This document shows positions 46,917-56,394 of a stretch of 64,000 nucleotides of DNA, in pieces; position 1 is the first letter of the stretch, and every line of letters starts with the position of its first letter. The translations under genes were made by a program, and so were the position numbers. Below the pieces are notes generated by a model. The model ran no database searches and was not told where the DNA came from. It was given only the letters and a program-made list of their open reading frames with translations. The stretch is from an uncultured Bizionia sp. (GTDB lineage Bacteria > Bacteroidota > Bacteroidia > Flavobacteriales > Flavobacteriaceae), in assembly GCA_947496215.1 (NCBI GenBank), contig CANMCF010000004.1, forward strand, positions 62,001 through 126,000, read 5' to 3'.

Positions 46917-47573
46917 ATGAATTGTAAAAACTGTAATCAATCTAATAGTATAAAGAAAGGAAAACGAAATGGTAACCAACGCTATTTTTGTAAGAGTTGT
47001 AATTTTAGTTTTCAATTAAAGTATAGTTATCAAGCATATAAACCAGAAACGAATAAGTTAATTAAAAGCTTGCTAAAAGAAAGTTGTGGTATTAGAAGTA
47101 TTTCCAGAATAATTAATATTTCAGCAAAAACAGTTCTTTCAAGAATGTTGAAAATAAGCAAAGATATTAAACGACCATATTTCCAAAAGCTAGGTTGTAA
47201 ATTTGAAGTTGATGAGATGTGGAGTTTTATAGGTTATAAGAAAAATGCTACTTGGATAACATACGCTTTGGAAAGAGAAACAAAAAATGTAATTGATTTC
47301 TTTGTTGGGAGAAAGACCAAAGAAACGATTAGACCATTAATCAATAAAATATTATTACTAGAACCAAATAGAATTTACACGGATAGATTAAATATTTATC
47401 CTAGTTTGATTCCGAAAGAAATCCATAAACGCTTTCAATATTGTACAAACAGAATTGAAAGAATGAATTTGAATTTAAGAACTCACATCAAGAGATTAAG
47501 TAGGAAAACAATTTGTTTCTCAAAAAACAATATTTATCTCGAAGCACATTTAAGGATTTATTTCTGGGGATGA
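46917..47573 (+). CDS. IS1 family transposase, single-frame type
   Basis: Translation from ATG 46917 gives 218 residues: an N-terminal zinc finger (CKNC..CKSC), a helix-turn-helix (SISRIINISAKTVL) and the DDE catalytic domain with Asp in VDEMWSF, Asp in YTDRLNIYP and Glu in NRIERMNL, then the typical TICFSKNN..YFW end. It is intact at protein level and does not need the frameshift of classical IS1. I found no right inverted repeat matching the left end after the stop, so the element may have lost its 3' terminus. Confidence 0.88.
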   Translation: MNCKNCNQSNSIKKGKRNGNQRYFCKSCNFSFQLKYSYQAYKPETNKLIKSLLKESCGIRSISRIINISAKTVLSRMLKISKDIKRPYFQKLGCKFEVDEMWSFIGYKKNATWITYALERETKNVIDFFVGRKTKETIRPLINKILLLEPNRIYTDRLNIYPSLIPKEIHKRFQYCTNRIERMNLNLRTHIKRLSRKTICFSKNNIYLEAHLRIYFWG

Positions 47574-47604
47574 GAAACTAAGAATAATGTGCTATATTTA
47601 GAAT

Positions 47605-47778
47605 ATGATTACGCAATATTACAATGGAGATAAACAAGTGACCAAAGAAGAGTTCGACAAAGAACGGGCATTGTTGTTGGCAGATCGTTTTAAAGATGCA
47701 GGAGATAAAAGTAAGATGATTCCCGAAGAAGAATTAGAATATTATGTAAATGAATTATTAAAAGTTTCAGATAGTTGA
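47605..47778 (+). CDS. Antitoxin of a RelE/ParE-type pair
   Basis: This 57-residue ORF (MITQYYNGDKQVTKEEFDKERA..) is acidic and helical, like the small antitoxins that precede ParE-type toxins in Bacteroidota. Its TGA stop overlaps the TTG start of the toxin (TTGA), giving strict coupling. The assignment rests on size, charge and position. Confidence 0.65.
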   Translation: MITQYYNGDKQVTKEEFDKERALLLADRFKDAGDKSKMIPEEELEYYVNELLKVSDS

Positions 47779-48083
47779 GTTACAGAATTACATATTCAGA
47801 AAAAGCAATTGCAGATATTACTTATACTAGAGAATATTACAAAAGCCGTGATTTAGATATAGAACAAAAATTCAAGCTAGAGTTTGAAAAGATAGTTACA
47901 CGATTTAGAAAAACGCCAGAGATATTTCAAGAAACAGGAGAAAATCAAAGAAGAGCCGTTTTAGGTTCTTCTTTTCCATATTCAATTCATTACACTGTCA
48001 ATGCAAAAGAAAAGATTGTTGAAATTATAGGAGTTATTCATCATAGTAAAAATATTGATTTAGTGGAACAAGAAGTTTGTTAG
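47775..48083 (+). CDS. RelE/ParE family toxin
   Basis: The 102-residue protein has the RelE/ParE pattern: SYRITYSEKAIADITYTREYY, a helical middle, RRAVLGSSFPYSIHYTV and a final VEIIGVIHH strand. It starts with TTG at 47775; there is no in-frame ATG near the start. ParE-type toxins poison gyrase and RelE types cut mRNA on the ribosome; which applies is not clear. It sits between an IS1 transposase and an IS1 fragment. Confidence 0.85.
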   Translation: MSYRITYSEKAIADITYTREYYKSRDLDIEQKFKLEFEKIVTRFRKTPEIFQETGENQRRAVLGSSFPYSIHYTVNAKEKIVEIIGVIHHSKNIDLVEQEVC

Positions 48084-48131
48084 AAGCTTAAAAACAAGGG
48101 TTCTTTAAAACGCCGTGTATCAAAATAGGAT

Positions 48132-48344
48132 ATGAAAAAAGTATATTGTCCAGCTTGTAATGAAAACTCAGTTAAAAGTGGATTTCAAAATAGGAAACAA
48201 CGATATAAATGTAAAGCTTGCAATAAACGGTTTCAGTTAACTTATGCGTATGAAGCTTATAATGAAAACACAAATGATTTAATTAAATCATTACTAAAAG
48301 AAAGTTGTAATGGGCCTGCTATCTACATAGCTATTTTAAAATAA
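48132..48344 (+). pseudogene. IS1 family transposase fragment (N-terminal 60 aa)
   Basis: KKVYCPACNENSVKSGFQNR and LIKSLLKESC match the zinc finger and following helix of the 46917 transposase at lower identity; after KESC (about 48308) the similarity stops and an unrelated tail ends at 48344. No DDE domain remains. It comes from a different IS1 copy, because its leader does not match the other two. Confidence 0.8.
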
Positions 48345-48415
48345 CGTGTTCTGATAAGTAGGAATTTTCACTAATTAGTTGTTTTATAATTAAGAACTAG
48401 CCAATTATTAAAAAA

Positions 48416-50740
48416 ATGAAAAAATCAATTAATCTCTTACTAATATTTCTTATTTTAATTTCTTGTGAAAAAGATAATATTTCTGAGTCTCCAAATGTAA
48501 ATAATCAATTAGAATCACTAACAGATGAAGAATTTAGACAAAATAATTTCGGCGATATTATTTCGGCAAATTTTATTGGTCAAATTGTTGATGATGAAGG
48601 TAATAAATTAAAGGACGTTCAAGTTTCTATAGGAAATCAAAATACTTTCACAGATCTTAATGGTGTTTTTATTCTTAATAATGCCTTAGTTTATGAAAAC
48701 TTTGCCTTTATAAAAGCAAGTAAAAACAATTACATACTTGGTAGTAGAACATTAGTTCCTGCTTTAAATGGGGTTAATGATGTAAGAATTACGTTATTAG
48801 AAAAACAAATTGTTGATAGGGTAAATTCGGGTGTCAACTCTGAAATTGTTATGCCTAATGGTTCTAAAGTAGAATTCCAAGGCAATTTCATAGATTCTAA
48901 TGGAAACGATTATAATGGAGAAGTAGATGTCTCATTACATTATTTAAAACCAAATCAAGAATCAACTTTCATAAAAATGCCAGGAATGTTATTTGGTATG
49001 AGAGAGAATGGTTTGGCATCAGCAATGGAAACTTATGGCATGTTAAGCGTAAATTTATTTTCACCAAATGGAGAACAGTTAAATATCGCCGAAACGTTTC
49101 CTGCTATAATAAAGATTCCTGTTGATGCGAGTACACCAAATGCACCAGAAACTATAGCTTTATGGTATTTTGATGAGATAGTTGGATATTGGAAAGAACA
49201 AGGTATTGCTTCTAAGGTAGGCAATGAATATATTGCAGAAGTAACACATTTTACTTGGTGGAATTATGATATACCTATAAACTATGTCAATATCTGTTTT
49301 ACTTTATCTAGTCAAAGTCCATTACCTGATTTTAATATTGAAATTGTAAGAAATGAAACGGGACAAATCATTTTTTATGGAAATACAAATAACGTTGGTC
49401 AAGAGTGTGGTTTATTCCCAGAAAATGAAGAAGTAACACTTAATGTTTATGGAGAATGTTCTGAAAGTATTATTTATACACAAGTTCTTGGCCCTTTTTC
49501 ATCAGATACGACATTAAATGTTTTTATACCAGATCTGCCTTCAGAAATTATAGAAACAACGCTAACAGGAACGGTTGCTGACTGTTCAGGAGAATTGTTA
49601 ACTAATGGTTATGCATTGCTTTTTAATTCGAACTCAGTAAACTTTTCAGATTACGAAATTATTTCAATTACTGATGGAATTTTTAATCATCAATATACTT
49701 TTTGTGATGGGGAAACGTATAAACTAATAATATATGATTTAGAAAACAGTCAAGTTTCAGAAATAACCGATATTATATTAAACCCTACAATAACTAATTT
49801 AGGTAATTTGCAAGTATGTGGTAACGCAATTGGAGGTACATATACAGGAAATATAACTCTTTTAACACAACAAGAAGTAAATCTTTTTGGGTTATTGGGT
49901 TATGATACTATTATAGGAAATTTAGTTATTGATCAAAGTGATGAAATTTCAGATATTTTTAATTTAAGTAGCCTACACAACATTACTACAATTAACGGAA
50001 GCTTATTTATTGTTAAGGCAGATGTATTAAGTTCTTTAAATGGTTTAGAGAATTTAGTTTCAGTTAGTAACAGTTTCTATATATCAAACTGTCCTTTGCT
50101 AATATCAATAAGCTCGCTTCTGAGTTTAACTTCAGTTGGAGATTTAACGATATTGAATAACGATTTATTAACCAATTTAGAAGGCTTAGAAAGTATAACA
50201 GCATTAGAAGGTAATATGGAAATTAGTAATAATGATAGTCTAATTACCTTAGATGGATTAAGTAATATTACATCCATAGATGGTTATTTAAAATTAAATA
50301 ACAACACGTCCTTAAGTTCATTATCAAATTTTGTAAATTTAACTTCAATAGGAAGTTATTTAAGAATTTCTTTATGTAGTTCTTTAGTAGATTTGTCAGG
50401 TCTACAAAATACAACGATACAAACTTATTTATGGATTACGCAGAATGAATTATTAAGTTCTTTAACAGGTTTAGAAGGCATAACGACAATAGATGATTTT
50501 GTAAATATTAATAGCAATAACTCTTTAATCACTTTAAATGGTATAAACAATTTAACAAGTGTTAATAATATTTCTATAGGGAACAGTAATGCAACAACGG
50601 TTTTTCCTAATCCAAATCTAACAAACCTCTGTGCATTACAAAATTTGTTTACTAATGGAACTTATAGTATGGTTACAATAGAACATAATGCTTATAATCC
50701 TTCTGTTGAAGAAATTATAAATGGAAATTGTAGTCTATAA
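48416..50740 (+). CDS. Large lipoprotein with receptor-L-domain-like repeats
   Basis: The 774-residue protein has a lipoprotein signal (LILISC, lipobox Cys17), a carboxypeptidase-regulatory-like beta domain (about 60-115: GQIVDDEGNKLKDVQVSIGN), a middle region with MFGMRENGLAS and HFTWWNYDIPINY shared with other Bacteroidota surface proteins, and a C-terminal repeat region (about 500-760) of 22-25-residue units such as SLNGLENLVSVSNSFYISNC that resemble receptor L-domain/leucine-rich beta-helix turns. It should be surface exposed and bind a ligand. It is AT-rich and lies between broken IS1 copies, so it may be a horizontally acquired cargo. Confidence 0.75.
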   Translation: MKKSINLLLIFLILISCEKDNISESPNVNNQLESLTDEEFRQNNFGDIISANFIGQIVDDEGNKLKDVQVSIGNQNTFTDLNGVFILNNALVYENFAFIKASKNNYILGSRTLVPALNGVNDVRITLLEKQIVDRVNSGVNSEIVMPNGSKVEFQGNFIDSNGNDYNGEVDVSLHYLKPNQESTFIKMPGMLFGMRENGLASAMETYGMLSVNLFSPNGEQLNIAETFPAIIKIPVDASTPNAPETIALWYFDEIVGYWKEQGIASKVGNEYIAEVTHFTWWNYDIPINYVNICFTLSSQSPLPDFNIEIVRNETGQIIFYGNTNNVGQECGLFPENEEVTLNVYGECSESIIYTQVLGPFSSDTTLNVFIPDLPSEIIETTLTGTVADCSGELLTNGYALLFNSNSVNFSDYEIISITDGIFNHQYTFCDGETYKLIIYDLENSQVSEITDIILNPTITNLGNLQVCGNAIGGTYTGNITLLTQQEVNLFGLLGYDTIIGNLVIDQSDEISDIFNLSSLHNITTINGSLFIVKADVLSSLNGLENLVSVSNSFYISNCPLLISISSLLSLTSVGDLTILNNDLLTNLEGLESITALEGNMEISNNDSLITLDGLSNITSIDGYLKLNNNTSLSSLSNFVNLTSIGSYLRISLCSSLVDLSGLQNTTIQTYLWITQNELLSSLTGLEGITTIDDFVNINSNNSLITLNGINNLTSVNNISIGNSNATTVFPNPNLTNLCALQNLFTNGTYSMVTIEHNAYNPSVEEIINGNCSL

Positions 50741-50799
50741 TAAAATTAATACTCTTTTAATTCTAGTATATTTTCATCAAAAACGCCATAGGTATAATA

Positions 50800-51066
50800 G
50801 GTAATGGGTCAGAATGGCGCTTTTGGAAAAAAGTGAAATTTGAATATTCATTATCAGTGGTTTAAATAAATAATGAGTCTCTTAATTGAGGCTCATTCTC
50901 GTTCTTTGAAATAATAAAAGTTCATTGGAACCTATTAAATAAGGGTTTTATATTCCTACGTGGGTCAAATTGGCGCTTGATTATATTTGTGGTTATGAAT
51001 TGTAAAAATTGTAATGAACCCAATTGTATAAAGCGAGGAAAAAGAAATGGAAAACAACGTTACTCT
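50800..51066 (+). mobile_element. IS1 left-end remnant, copy 2
   Basis: GGTAATGGGTCAGAATGGCG, the internal GGGTCAAATTGGCGCTTG repeat and the hairpin at 50872-50897 match the leader at 46722. The transposase ATG at 50995 and about 23 codons (MNCKNCNEPNCIKRGKRNGK) remain; similarity ends near 51066, where a recombinase fragment begins. Confidence 0.8.
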
Positions 51067-51089
51067 TGGGTAGTGTCCTTGTTTTGTTC

Positions 51090-51490
51090 GAATCAGTTCT
51101 TCAAGAATTTGTAATAAAGCAAGATGTCCAAAAACTGTATAAGGAAATACTAAAAGAAACGTTCAATGGCGAAGTTAAATCACGAAAATTGAGAACTAGA
51201 CAGATTAATATGGAACTAGATAAATTATCTAAAAGGATAGAGTCGGTAGAGGAGAAGTTCTTTGATGACGTGATTGATGTTTCAACATATAATTCTGGTT
51301 AAGAACAAGACTCAGCAAAAAGTGAACGATTTGAAAGTTGAATTGGAAAATATCAAAAAGTTTAAATAAGAATATAGAAGAGTATTTGAAATTGGGAATA
51401 TCATTACTTCATGGAGTTGATAAACTGTATGCATCATCTCCATCTAATATCAAGAAAAAATCATTGGTTAGATATTTCCTGAAAAGCTAG
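51090..51490 (+). pseudogene. Serine recombinase C-terminal remnant
   Basis: Three reading-frame pieces together resemble the end of Bacteroidota serine site-specific recombinases: LQEFVIKQDVQKLYKEILKE, the coiled coil MELDKLSKRIESVEEKFFDD, then after a frameshift at about 51297 VNDLKVELENIKK, and after a stop/frameshift near 51366 NIEEYLKLGISLLHGVDKLY and IKKKSLVRYFLKS. The catalytic N-terminal domain is absent. It is fused to an IS1 leader and lies 130 bases from tRNA-Asn. Confidence 0.65.
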
Positions 51491-51619
51491 TATTTATGAA
51501 AAATAAGTATCGAACCGCTAGTTTGAATTTTCTAATGGCTGTGATTATTAGTAAACATAAGCATTTCAGGTTATTGGAAATAGAAAATCCCATCATTTCT
51601 GATGGGATGTCTAAGAAAG

Positions 51620-51693
51620 CTCCTCCTCTTGGGCTCGAACCAAGGACCCTCTGATTAACAGTCAGATGCTCTAACCAACTGAGCTAAGGAGGA
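51620..51693 (-). tRNA. tRNA-Asn (anticodon GTT)
   Basis: The minus strand folds with acceptor stem TCCTCCT/AGGAGGA, anticodon stem CTGA-type arms around loop CTGTTAA (anticodon GTT) and T arm GGTTCGAGCC. CCA is not encoded. Confidence 0.95.
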
Positions 51694-51763
51694 GTGTTTT
51701 TCGCTATTGCGAGTGCAAATATAAAAGCTTTTTTCAATTCTACAATAGAAAAATTAATTTTTT

Positions 51764-53107
51764 TTATTTAGAACTCAACCATTCTACAATTGCCTTGTAC
51801 AAATCGTTTCCATTTGCAAACAAGACAAGACCTATAAGTATAAAGAAACCAACCATCTGCGCATATTCCATGAACTTGTCACCTGGCTTTCTACCGGAAA
51901 TCATCTCATATAGCAAAAACATGACATGGCCACCATCCAAGGCTGGAATGGGTAGCAAGTTAAGTACCCCGAGCATTATGGATAGAAAGGCAGTAAGCAT
52001 CCAAAAGGCTTTCCAATCCCATTGTGGAGGGAATAATTTTCCTATGGCAGCAAAGCCACCAAGTTGCGAGGCTCCTTTTTTTGTGAATATGTATTTGAAC
52101 TGGGCAAAATAATCTCTAACCGTCCAATAGCCCATGGAAGTTCCTTTTGAGATGCTTTCTCCAAAGGAGTAAGACCTGTGATTGGACTTTCTATACTCTT
52201 TGTCCGTATATTCCAAAATCACGCCTATTTTGGATTTTTCATCAGGTTTGATGAACAGTTCTGTAAGTGCATTGTTTCTGTCAACTGTGAATTTTACGAT
52301 GGAATCCTTACGATTCTTAATGGCGTAGTTGTAATCCGTATTGTATGTTACCGGAGTGTCATTCACAGAAACTATCTTGTCGCCTTTCTTCAGGCCAGCA
52401 ACATCGGCAGGGTATTTGGGTACGATGGAATCCAATATAAAGGGAGTTCTAGCAACAAAAGCAGGAGCGTCGCCGTTTTGAAATAACTTCTTTCCAATGT
52501 CCTCAGGGATTACTATGTCCCTTGTTTGCCCATTTTGCTGCTGTACGGTAACCGTTTCTATGCTCCTGAACATAATGTTGGAGTTGATGTTGTTGGCTTC
52601 CTTGAAAGGTACACCATCCACGCTGACGATTCTGTCACCTTGACTAAAACCTATGTCCTCCATGGTCTTGGAAACACCAAAGCCGTATTTTATGTCTTCT
52701 TTCGTGGAGTAGTTCGTTCCCCAAGTGAAAATGACTAGGATGTATATGACGAAGGCCAAGATAAAGTTGACCGTAACACCACCTAGCATGATGATTAGAC
52801 GTTGCCAAGCCGGTTTGGAACGAAACTCCCATGGCTGAGCGGGTTTGGCCATTTGCTCGGTATCCATGCTTTCGTCTATCATTCCTGAAATTTTGACATA
52901 CCCACCCAATGGTAGCCAACCTATTCCATAGACCGTATCACCAATTTTCTTTTTGAACAAAGAAAATTTCACATCGAAAAACAAGTAGAATTTCTCAACT
53001 CTCGTCTTGAATAACTTAGCAGGGATAAAATGTCCTAATTCGTGCAATACGACTAGTATGGACAAACTTAAAAGTAATTGTGCCGCCTTTATAAAAAATA
53101 CTGTCAT
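51764..53107 (-). CDS. rseP: RIP metalloprotease RseP
   Basis: This inner membrane site-2 protease has the zinc motif HELGH (His22, Glu23, His26) in the first helix, two PDZ domains in the middle (SQGDRIVSVDGVPF and KKGDKIVSVNDTPV) and the second active-site motif LNLLPIPALDGGHV in the third helix. It cleaves anti-sigma factors or signal peptides within the membrane. The length of 447 is normal. It is a single gene on the minus strand. Confidence 0.95.
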   Translation of the reverse strand: MTVFFIKAAQLLLSLSILVVLHELGHFIPAKLFKTRVEKFYLFFDVKFSLFKKKIGDTVYGIGWLPLGGYVKISGMIDESMDTEQMAKPAQPWEFRSKPAWQRLIIMLGGVTVNFILAFVIYILVIFTWGTNYSTKEDIKYGFGVSKTMEDIGFSQGDRIVSVDGVPFKEANNINSNIMFRSIETVTVQQQNGQTRDIVIPEDIGKKLFQNGDAPAFVARTPFILDSIVPKYPADVAGLKKGDKIVSVNDTPVTYNTDYNYAIKNRKDSIVKFTVDRNNALTELFIKPDEKSKIGVILEYTDKEYRKSNHRSYSFGESISKGTSMGYWTVRDYFAQFKYIFTKKGASQLGGFAAIGKLFPPQWDWKAFWMLTAFLSIMLGVLNLLPIPALDGGHVMFLLYEMISGRKPGDKFMEYAQMVGFFILIGLVLFANGNDLYKAIVEWLSSK

Positions 53108-53272
53108 TTATTATCTCAATTTTTTTAACGCCCAAAAGTAAGTATTTAGACTTAGTATAAAAAGCTATTGGCATATTGCTTTCCTATTTAACAGCAATTT
53201 AAGAGGCAAACAAGTCTATTTTGATTCAATTTCATTGTATTTTTGCATTGTTGTCACTCAAATTATTGATGA

Positions 53273-53938
53273 ATGTTATCCTTTTTTAAAGACTACAAGA
53301 AATTTGCAATCGGATTTGCAATATTGTCAGCCATTATCATTTCAATATTTTATTCCATTTTGAAGGTGGACAAACCTTTGCCCATCTATCAACCCAATAG
53401 GGTGGAGGTGGAATTGGTGGATAGTACCATTCAACATGTCAAGAAGTATCATAAGATAGCAGACTTCAGCTTGATCAATCAAAATGGAAAGACGGTAACG
53501 CAAGATGATTACAAGGACAAGATCTATGTGGCCGATTTCTTCTTCACGACCTGTGGAACGATATGTCCTATCATGACTGACAACATGCGAGACATCCAAA
53601 AGGAAATTATGGATGATGCGGATGTGATGCTGCTTTCGCACTCGGTAACCCCTAAAATAGACAGTGTGGAACAATTGAAACGCTATGCAAGGAGAAAAGG
53701 GGTTGATGATGAGAAGTGGAACTTGGTCACTGGAGATAAAAAACATATTTATGAGCTGGCAAGAAAAAGTTATCTGGCCGTGAAAACCAATGGCAATGGT
53801 GATGAATATGACATGATTCATACTGAGAACTTCATGTTGATAGACAAAGAGAGACAGATAAGGGGCTTTTACGATGGCACGGATAGAGAAGCCATCTCTA
53901 AACTGTTGAAAGACATAGAAAAGTTAAAAAGAGAATAG
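53273..53938 (+). CDS. SCO1/SenC family copper chaperone-like protein
   Basis: The 221-residue protein has one N-terminal membrane helix and a periplasmic thioredoxin-like domain with Cys94 and Cys98 (FTTCGTICP) and His183 (MIHTENF), the copper ligands of Sco proteins. It probably serves cytochrome oxidase CuA assembly. A TATTTTTG box at 53238-53245 fits a -7 element. Confidence 0.92.
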   Translation: MLSFFKDYKKFAIGFAILSAIIISIFYSILKVDKPLPIYQPNRVEVELVDSTIQHVKKYHKIADFSLINQNGKTVTQDDYKDKIYVADFFFTTCGTICPIMTDNMRDIQKEIMDDADVMLLSHSVTPKIDSVEQLKRYARRKGVDDEKWNLVTGDKKHIYELARKSYLAVKTNGNGDEYDMIHTENFMLIDKERQIRGFYDGTDREAISKLLKDIEKLKRE

Positions 53939-54019
53939 AAACCGTAGTTTTTTTGCCACAATTTTTTTACCCTGAATTTTTCACTTACTTTTGCTTCTTT
54001 AAAATCAATCTAAATAAGC

Positions 54020-54256
54020 TTGAAACTCACTTTAGCACATCTTAAGCGCGGCGAAAATGCCATAATAGCAGATGTATCATCCATACATATACCTTTAAAA
54101 CTATTGGAAATGGGCTGTTTGCCAGGTAACAGTGTCAAGTTGGTACAGGTTGCCCCTTTTGCAGATCCCATGTATCTCAACATAAATGGAAGTCATTTGG
54201 CAATAAGAAAAGAGACGGCACAACATATACTAATCGAAAATGTAACGCATGAGTAA
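54020..54256 (+). CDS. feoA: FeoA ferrous iron transport protein
   Basis: The 78-residue SH3-like cytoplasmic protein has the FeoA pattern LKLLEMGCLPGNSVKLVQVAPFADPMYLNI and GSHLAIRKETAQHI. The start is a TTG at 54020. A TACTTTTG box lies at 53986-53993, giving a leader of about 20 nt. feoB overlaps its end by eight bases. FeoA supports iron import by FeoB. Confidence 0.92.
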   Translation: MKLTLAHLKRGENAIIADVSSIHIPLKLLEMGCLPGNSVKLVQVAPFADPMYLNINGSHLAIRKETAQHILIENVTHE

Positions 54257-56348
54257 GCAGTTGAATGTCGCTTTGATAGGGAACCCAAATACGGGTAAGA
54301 CTTCTGTTTTCAATGCATTGACTGGTTTAAATCAGAAAGTAGGCAACTATCCTGGAATTACAGTCGAAAAAAAAGAAGGTATATGCAAGCTGCCAAGAGG
54401 AGTAAAGGCTCATATAATAGATTTACCGGGGACTTACAGCTTAAACGCATCGTCGCTTGATGAAAATGTAGTTATCGAATTGCTTTTAAATAGGAACGAC
54501 AAAGATTTTCCGGATGTAGCCGTAGTGGTTAGCGATGTGGAGAACTTGAAGCGAAATCTATTGTTGTTTACACAAATCAAGGATTTGGAAATTCCTTGTT
54601 TGTTGGCCATAAACATGGCTGACAGGATGAAATACAAGGGGATATCTTTGGACATAGGCTATTTGGAAACCCAATTGGAAACCAAGATAGCGTTGATAAG
54701 CACTCGTAAGAAAGAAGGGATAGACAATTTGAAGTTGTTGATTACGAATTACAAGGAGCTGTCCACAAAACCATGTTTGAGTGCTTCGGAAATCGACAAG
54801 GAATATTTTGGAAGGCTTCAAAGAGCGTTTCCAAATCAATTGCTATACAAATTGTGGCTGGTAATCACTCAAGATGTCAACTTCGGAAAGACGGATAGGA
54901 AGGAAATGGATGCGATTTCCAGTTTCAAGACAAAGTCCGAAAGCGACTTGAAGCGATTGCAACAAAAAGAAACGATAAAACGTTATCAATTCATAAACGA
55001 AACGCTAAAGAAGGGGCAGACGATAGATGTCTCGCAAGCCAAGGATCTAAGAACCAAATTCGATAGGGTCCTAACTCACAAGGTTTGGGGCTATGCAATT
55101 TTCTTTCTCATACTTTTGACGATCTTTCAAGCAATTTACGATTGGTCTAGCATCCCAATGGAATTCATAGACAGTACGTTTGCTTCGTTGAGCGAATGGA
55201 TGAAAAATGTCTTACCTCAAGGCGCTTTCACAAATTTGATAGCAGAAGGAATTATACCTGGGTTGGGAGGGATTGTCATATTCATTCCGCAGATAGCCTT
55301 TTTGTTCTTGTTTATTGCGGTATTGGAGGAAAGTGGCTATATGAGTCGCGTGGTTTTTTTGATGGATCGTGTCATGAGGCGATTTGGATTGAGTGGAAAA
55401 AGTATAGTACCACTCATTTCGGGAACGGCTTGTGCCATTCCGGCCATTATGGCGACACGTAACATAGAAAGTTGGAAAGAACGACTGATTACCATATTGG
55501 TTACGCCGTTCACCACATGTTCTGCAAGACTCCCTGTTTATTTGATAATTATTTCATTGGTCATTCCAGAAGGACGCTTCATAGGGTTGAGCTATCAAGC
55601 ATTGACCTTGATGTTGTTGTATTTGATTGGTTTTGGGGCTGCGATAGCTTCAGCTTACATCTTGAACAAGGTACTTAAAATCAAAAGCAAGACCTTTTTT
55701 GTTGTGGAAATGCCCAATTACAAATTGCCAATGTTTAAAAATGTGGCATTGACGGTTCTGGAAAAAACGAAGTCCTTCATCTTTGGAGCTGGAAAGATCA
55801 TATTGGCAATATCCATTGTTCTTTGGGTTCTTGCGTCATATGGCCCAGGAGAGCAGTTTAACAATGCCGAATCCATTGTAACGAACGAATATGCATCTCA
55901 GGATTTGGGAGATGAGGAATTGCAACAAAAGATAGCGTCCCATAAACTTGAGTACTCCTTCATAGGCATTACGGGTAGAGCAATAGAGCCGGCAATAAGA
56001 CCTTTGGGATACGATTGGAAGATAGGAATAGCATTGGTGAGCTCCTTTGCTGCAAGAGAAGTGTTCGTTGGGACGTTGGCAACAATCTATAGTGTTGGAA
56101 GTGACGATGAGGATACGATAAAAAATAGAATGGCCGGAGAGAAGAACATAATAACTGGAGGACCTCTTTTCAATTTTGCATCAGGGATATCTCTGTTGTT
56201 GTTCTATGCTTTTGCAATGCAGTGCATGAGTACATTGGCCATCGTAAAGAAAGAAACCAATAGCTGGAAGTGGCCAACCTTGCAATTGACGGTTATGACG
56301 GCATTGGCTTACGTTGTGGCTTTGATTGCCTATCAATTTTTGAAATGA
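54249..56348 (+). CDS. feoB: FeoB ferrous iron transporter
   Basis: The N-terminal G domain has G1 GNPNTGKTS (11-19), G2 region VGNYPGITVEKKEG, G3 DLPGTYSL (58 onward) and G4 NMAD. It is followed by a GDI-like helical linker and about eight membrane helices with the two Gate motifs (LEESGYMSRVVFLMDR, SGTACAIPAIMATR, TPFTTCSARLPVY). At 699 residues it is complete. It imports Fe(II) across the inner membrane. Confidence 0.96.
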   Translation: MSKQLNVALIGNPNTGKTSVFNALTGLNQKVGNYPGITVEKKEGICKLPRGVKAHIIDLPGTYSLNASSLDENVVIELLLNRNDKDFPDVAVVVSDVENLKRNLLLFTQIKDLEIPCLLAINMADRMKYKGISLDIGYLETQLETKIALISTRKKEGIDNLKLLITNYKELSTKPCLSASEIDKEYFGRLQRAFPNQLLYKLWLVITQDVNFGKTDRKEMDAISSFKTKSESDLKRLQQKETIKRYQFINETLKKGQTIDVSQAKDLRTKFDRVLTHKVWGYAIFFLILLTIFQAIYDWSSIPMEFIDSTFASLSEWMKNVLPQGAFTNLIAEGIIPGLGGIVIFIPQIAFLFLFIAVLEESGYMSRVVFLMDRVMRRFGLSGKSIVPLISGTACAIPAIMATRNIESWKERLITILVTPFTTCSARLPVYLIIISLVIPEGRFIGLSYQALTLMLLYLIGFGAAIASAYILNKVLKIKSKTFFVVEMPNYKLPMFKNVALTVLEKTKSFIFGAGKIILAISIVLWVLASYGPGEQFNNAESIVTNEYASQDLGDEELQQKIASHKLEYSFIGITGRAIEPAIRPLGYDWKIGIALVSSFAAREVFVGTLATIYSVGSDDEDTIKNRMAGEKNIITGGPLFNFASGISLLLFYAFAMQCMSTLAIVKKETNSWKWPTLQLTVMTALAYVVALIAYQFLK

Positions 56349-56394
56349 TGTCCTAAAAAAGTAAATTTGTGATACAATAAACGACAAAGGTATT

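Noticed and set aside
46722..47573. Complete IS1 element
   Set aside because: The transposase is intact, but no right inverted repeat or target duplication was found after 47573.
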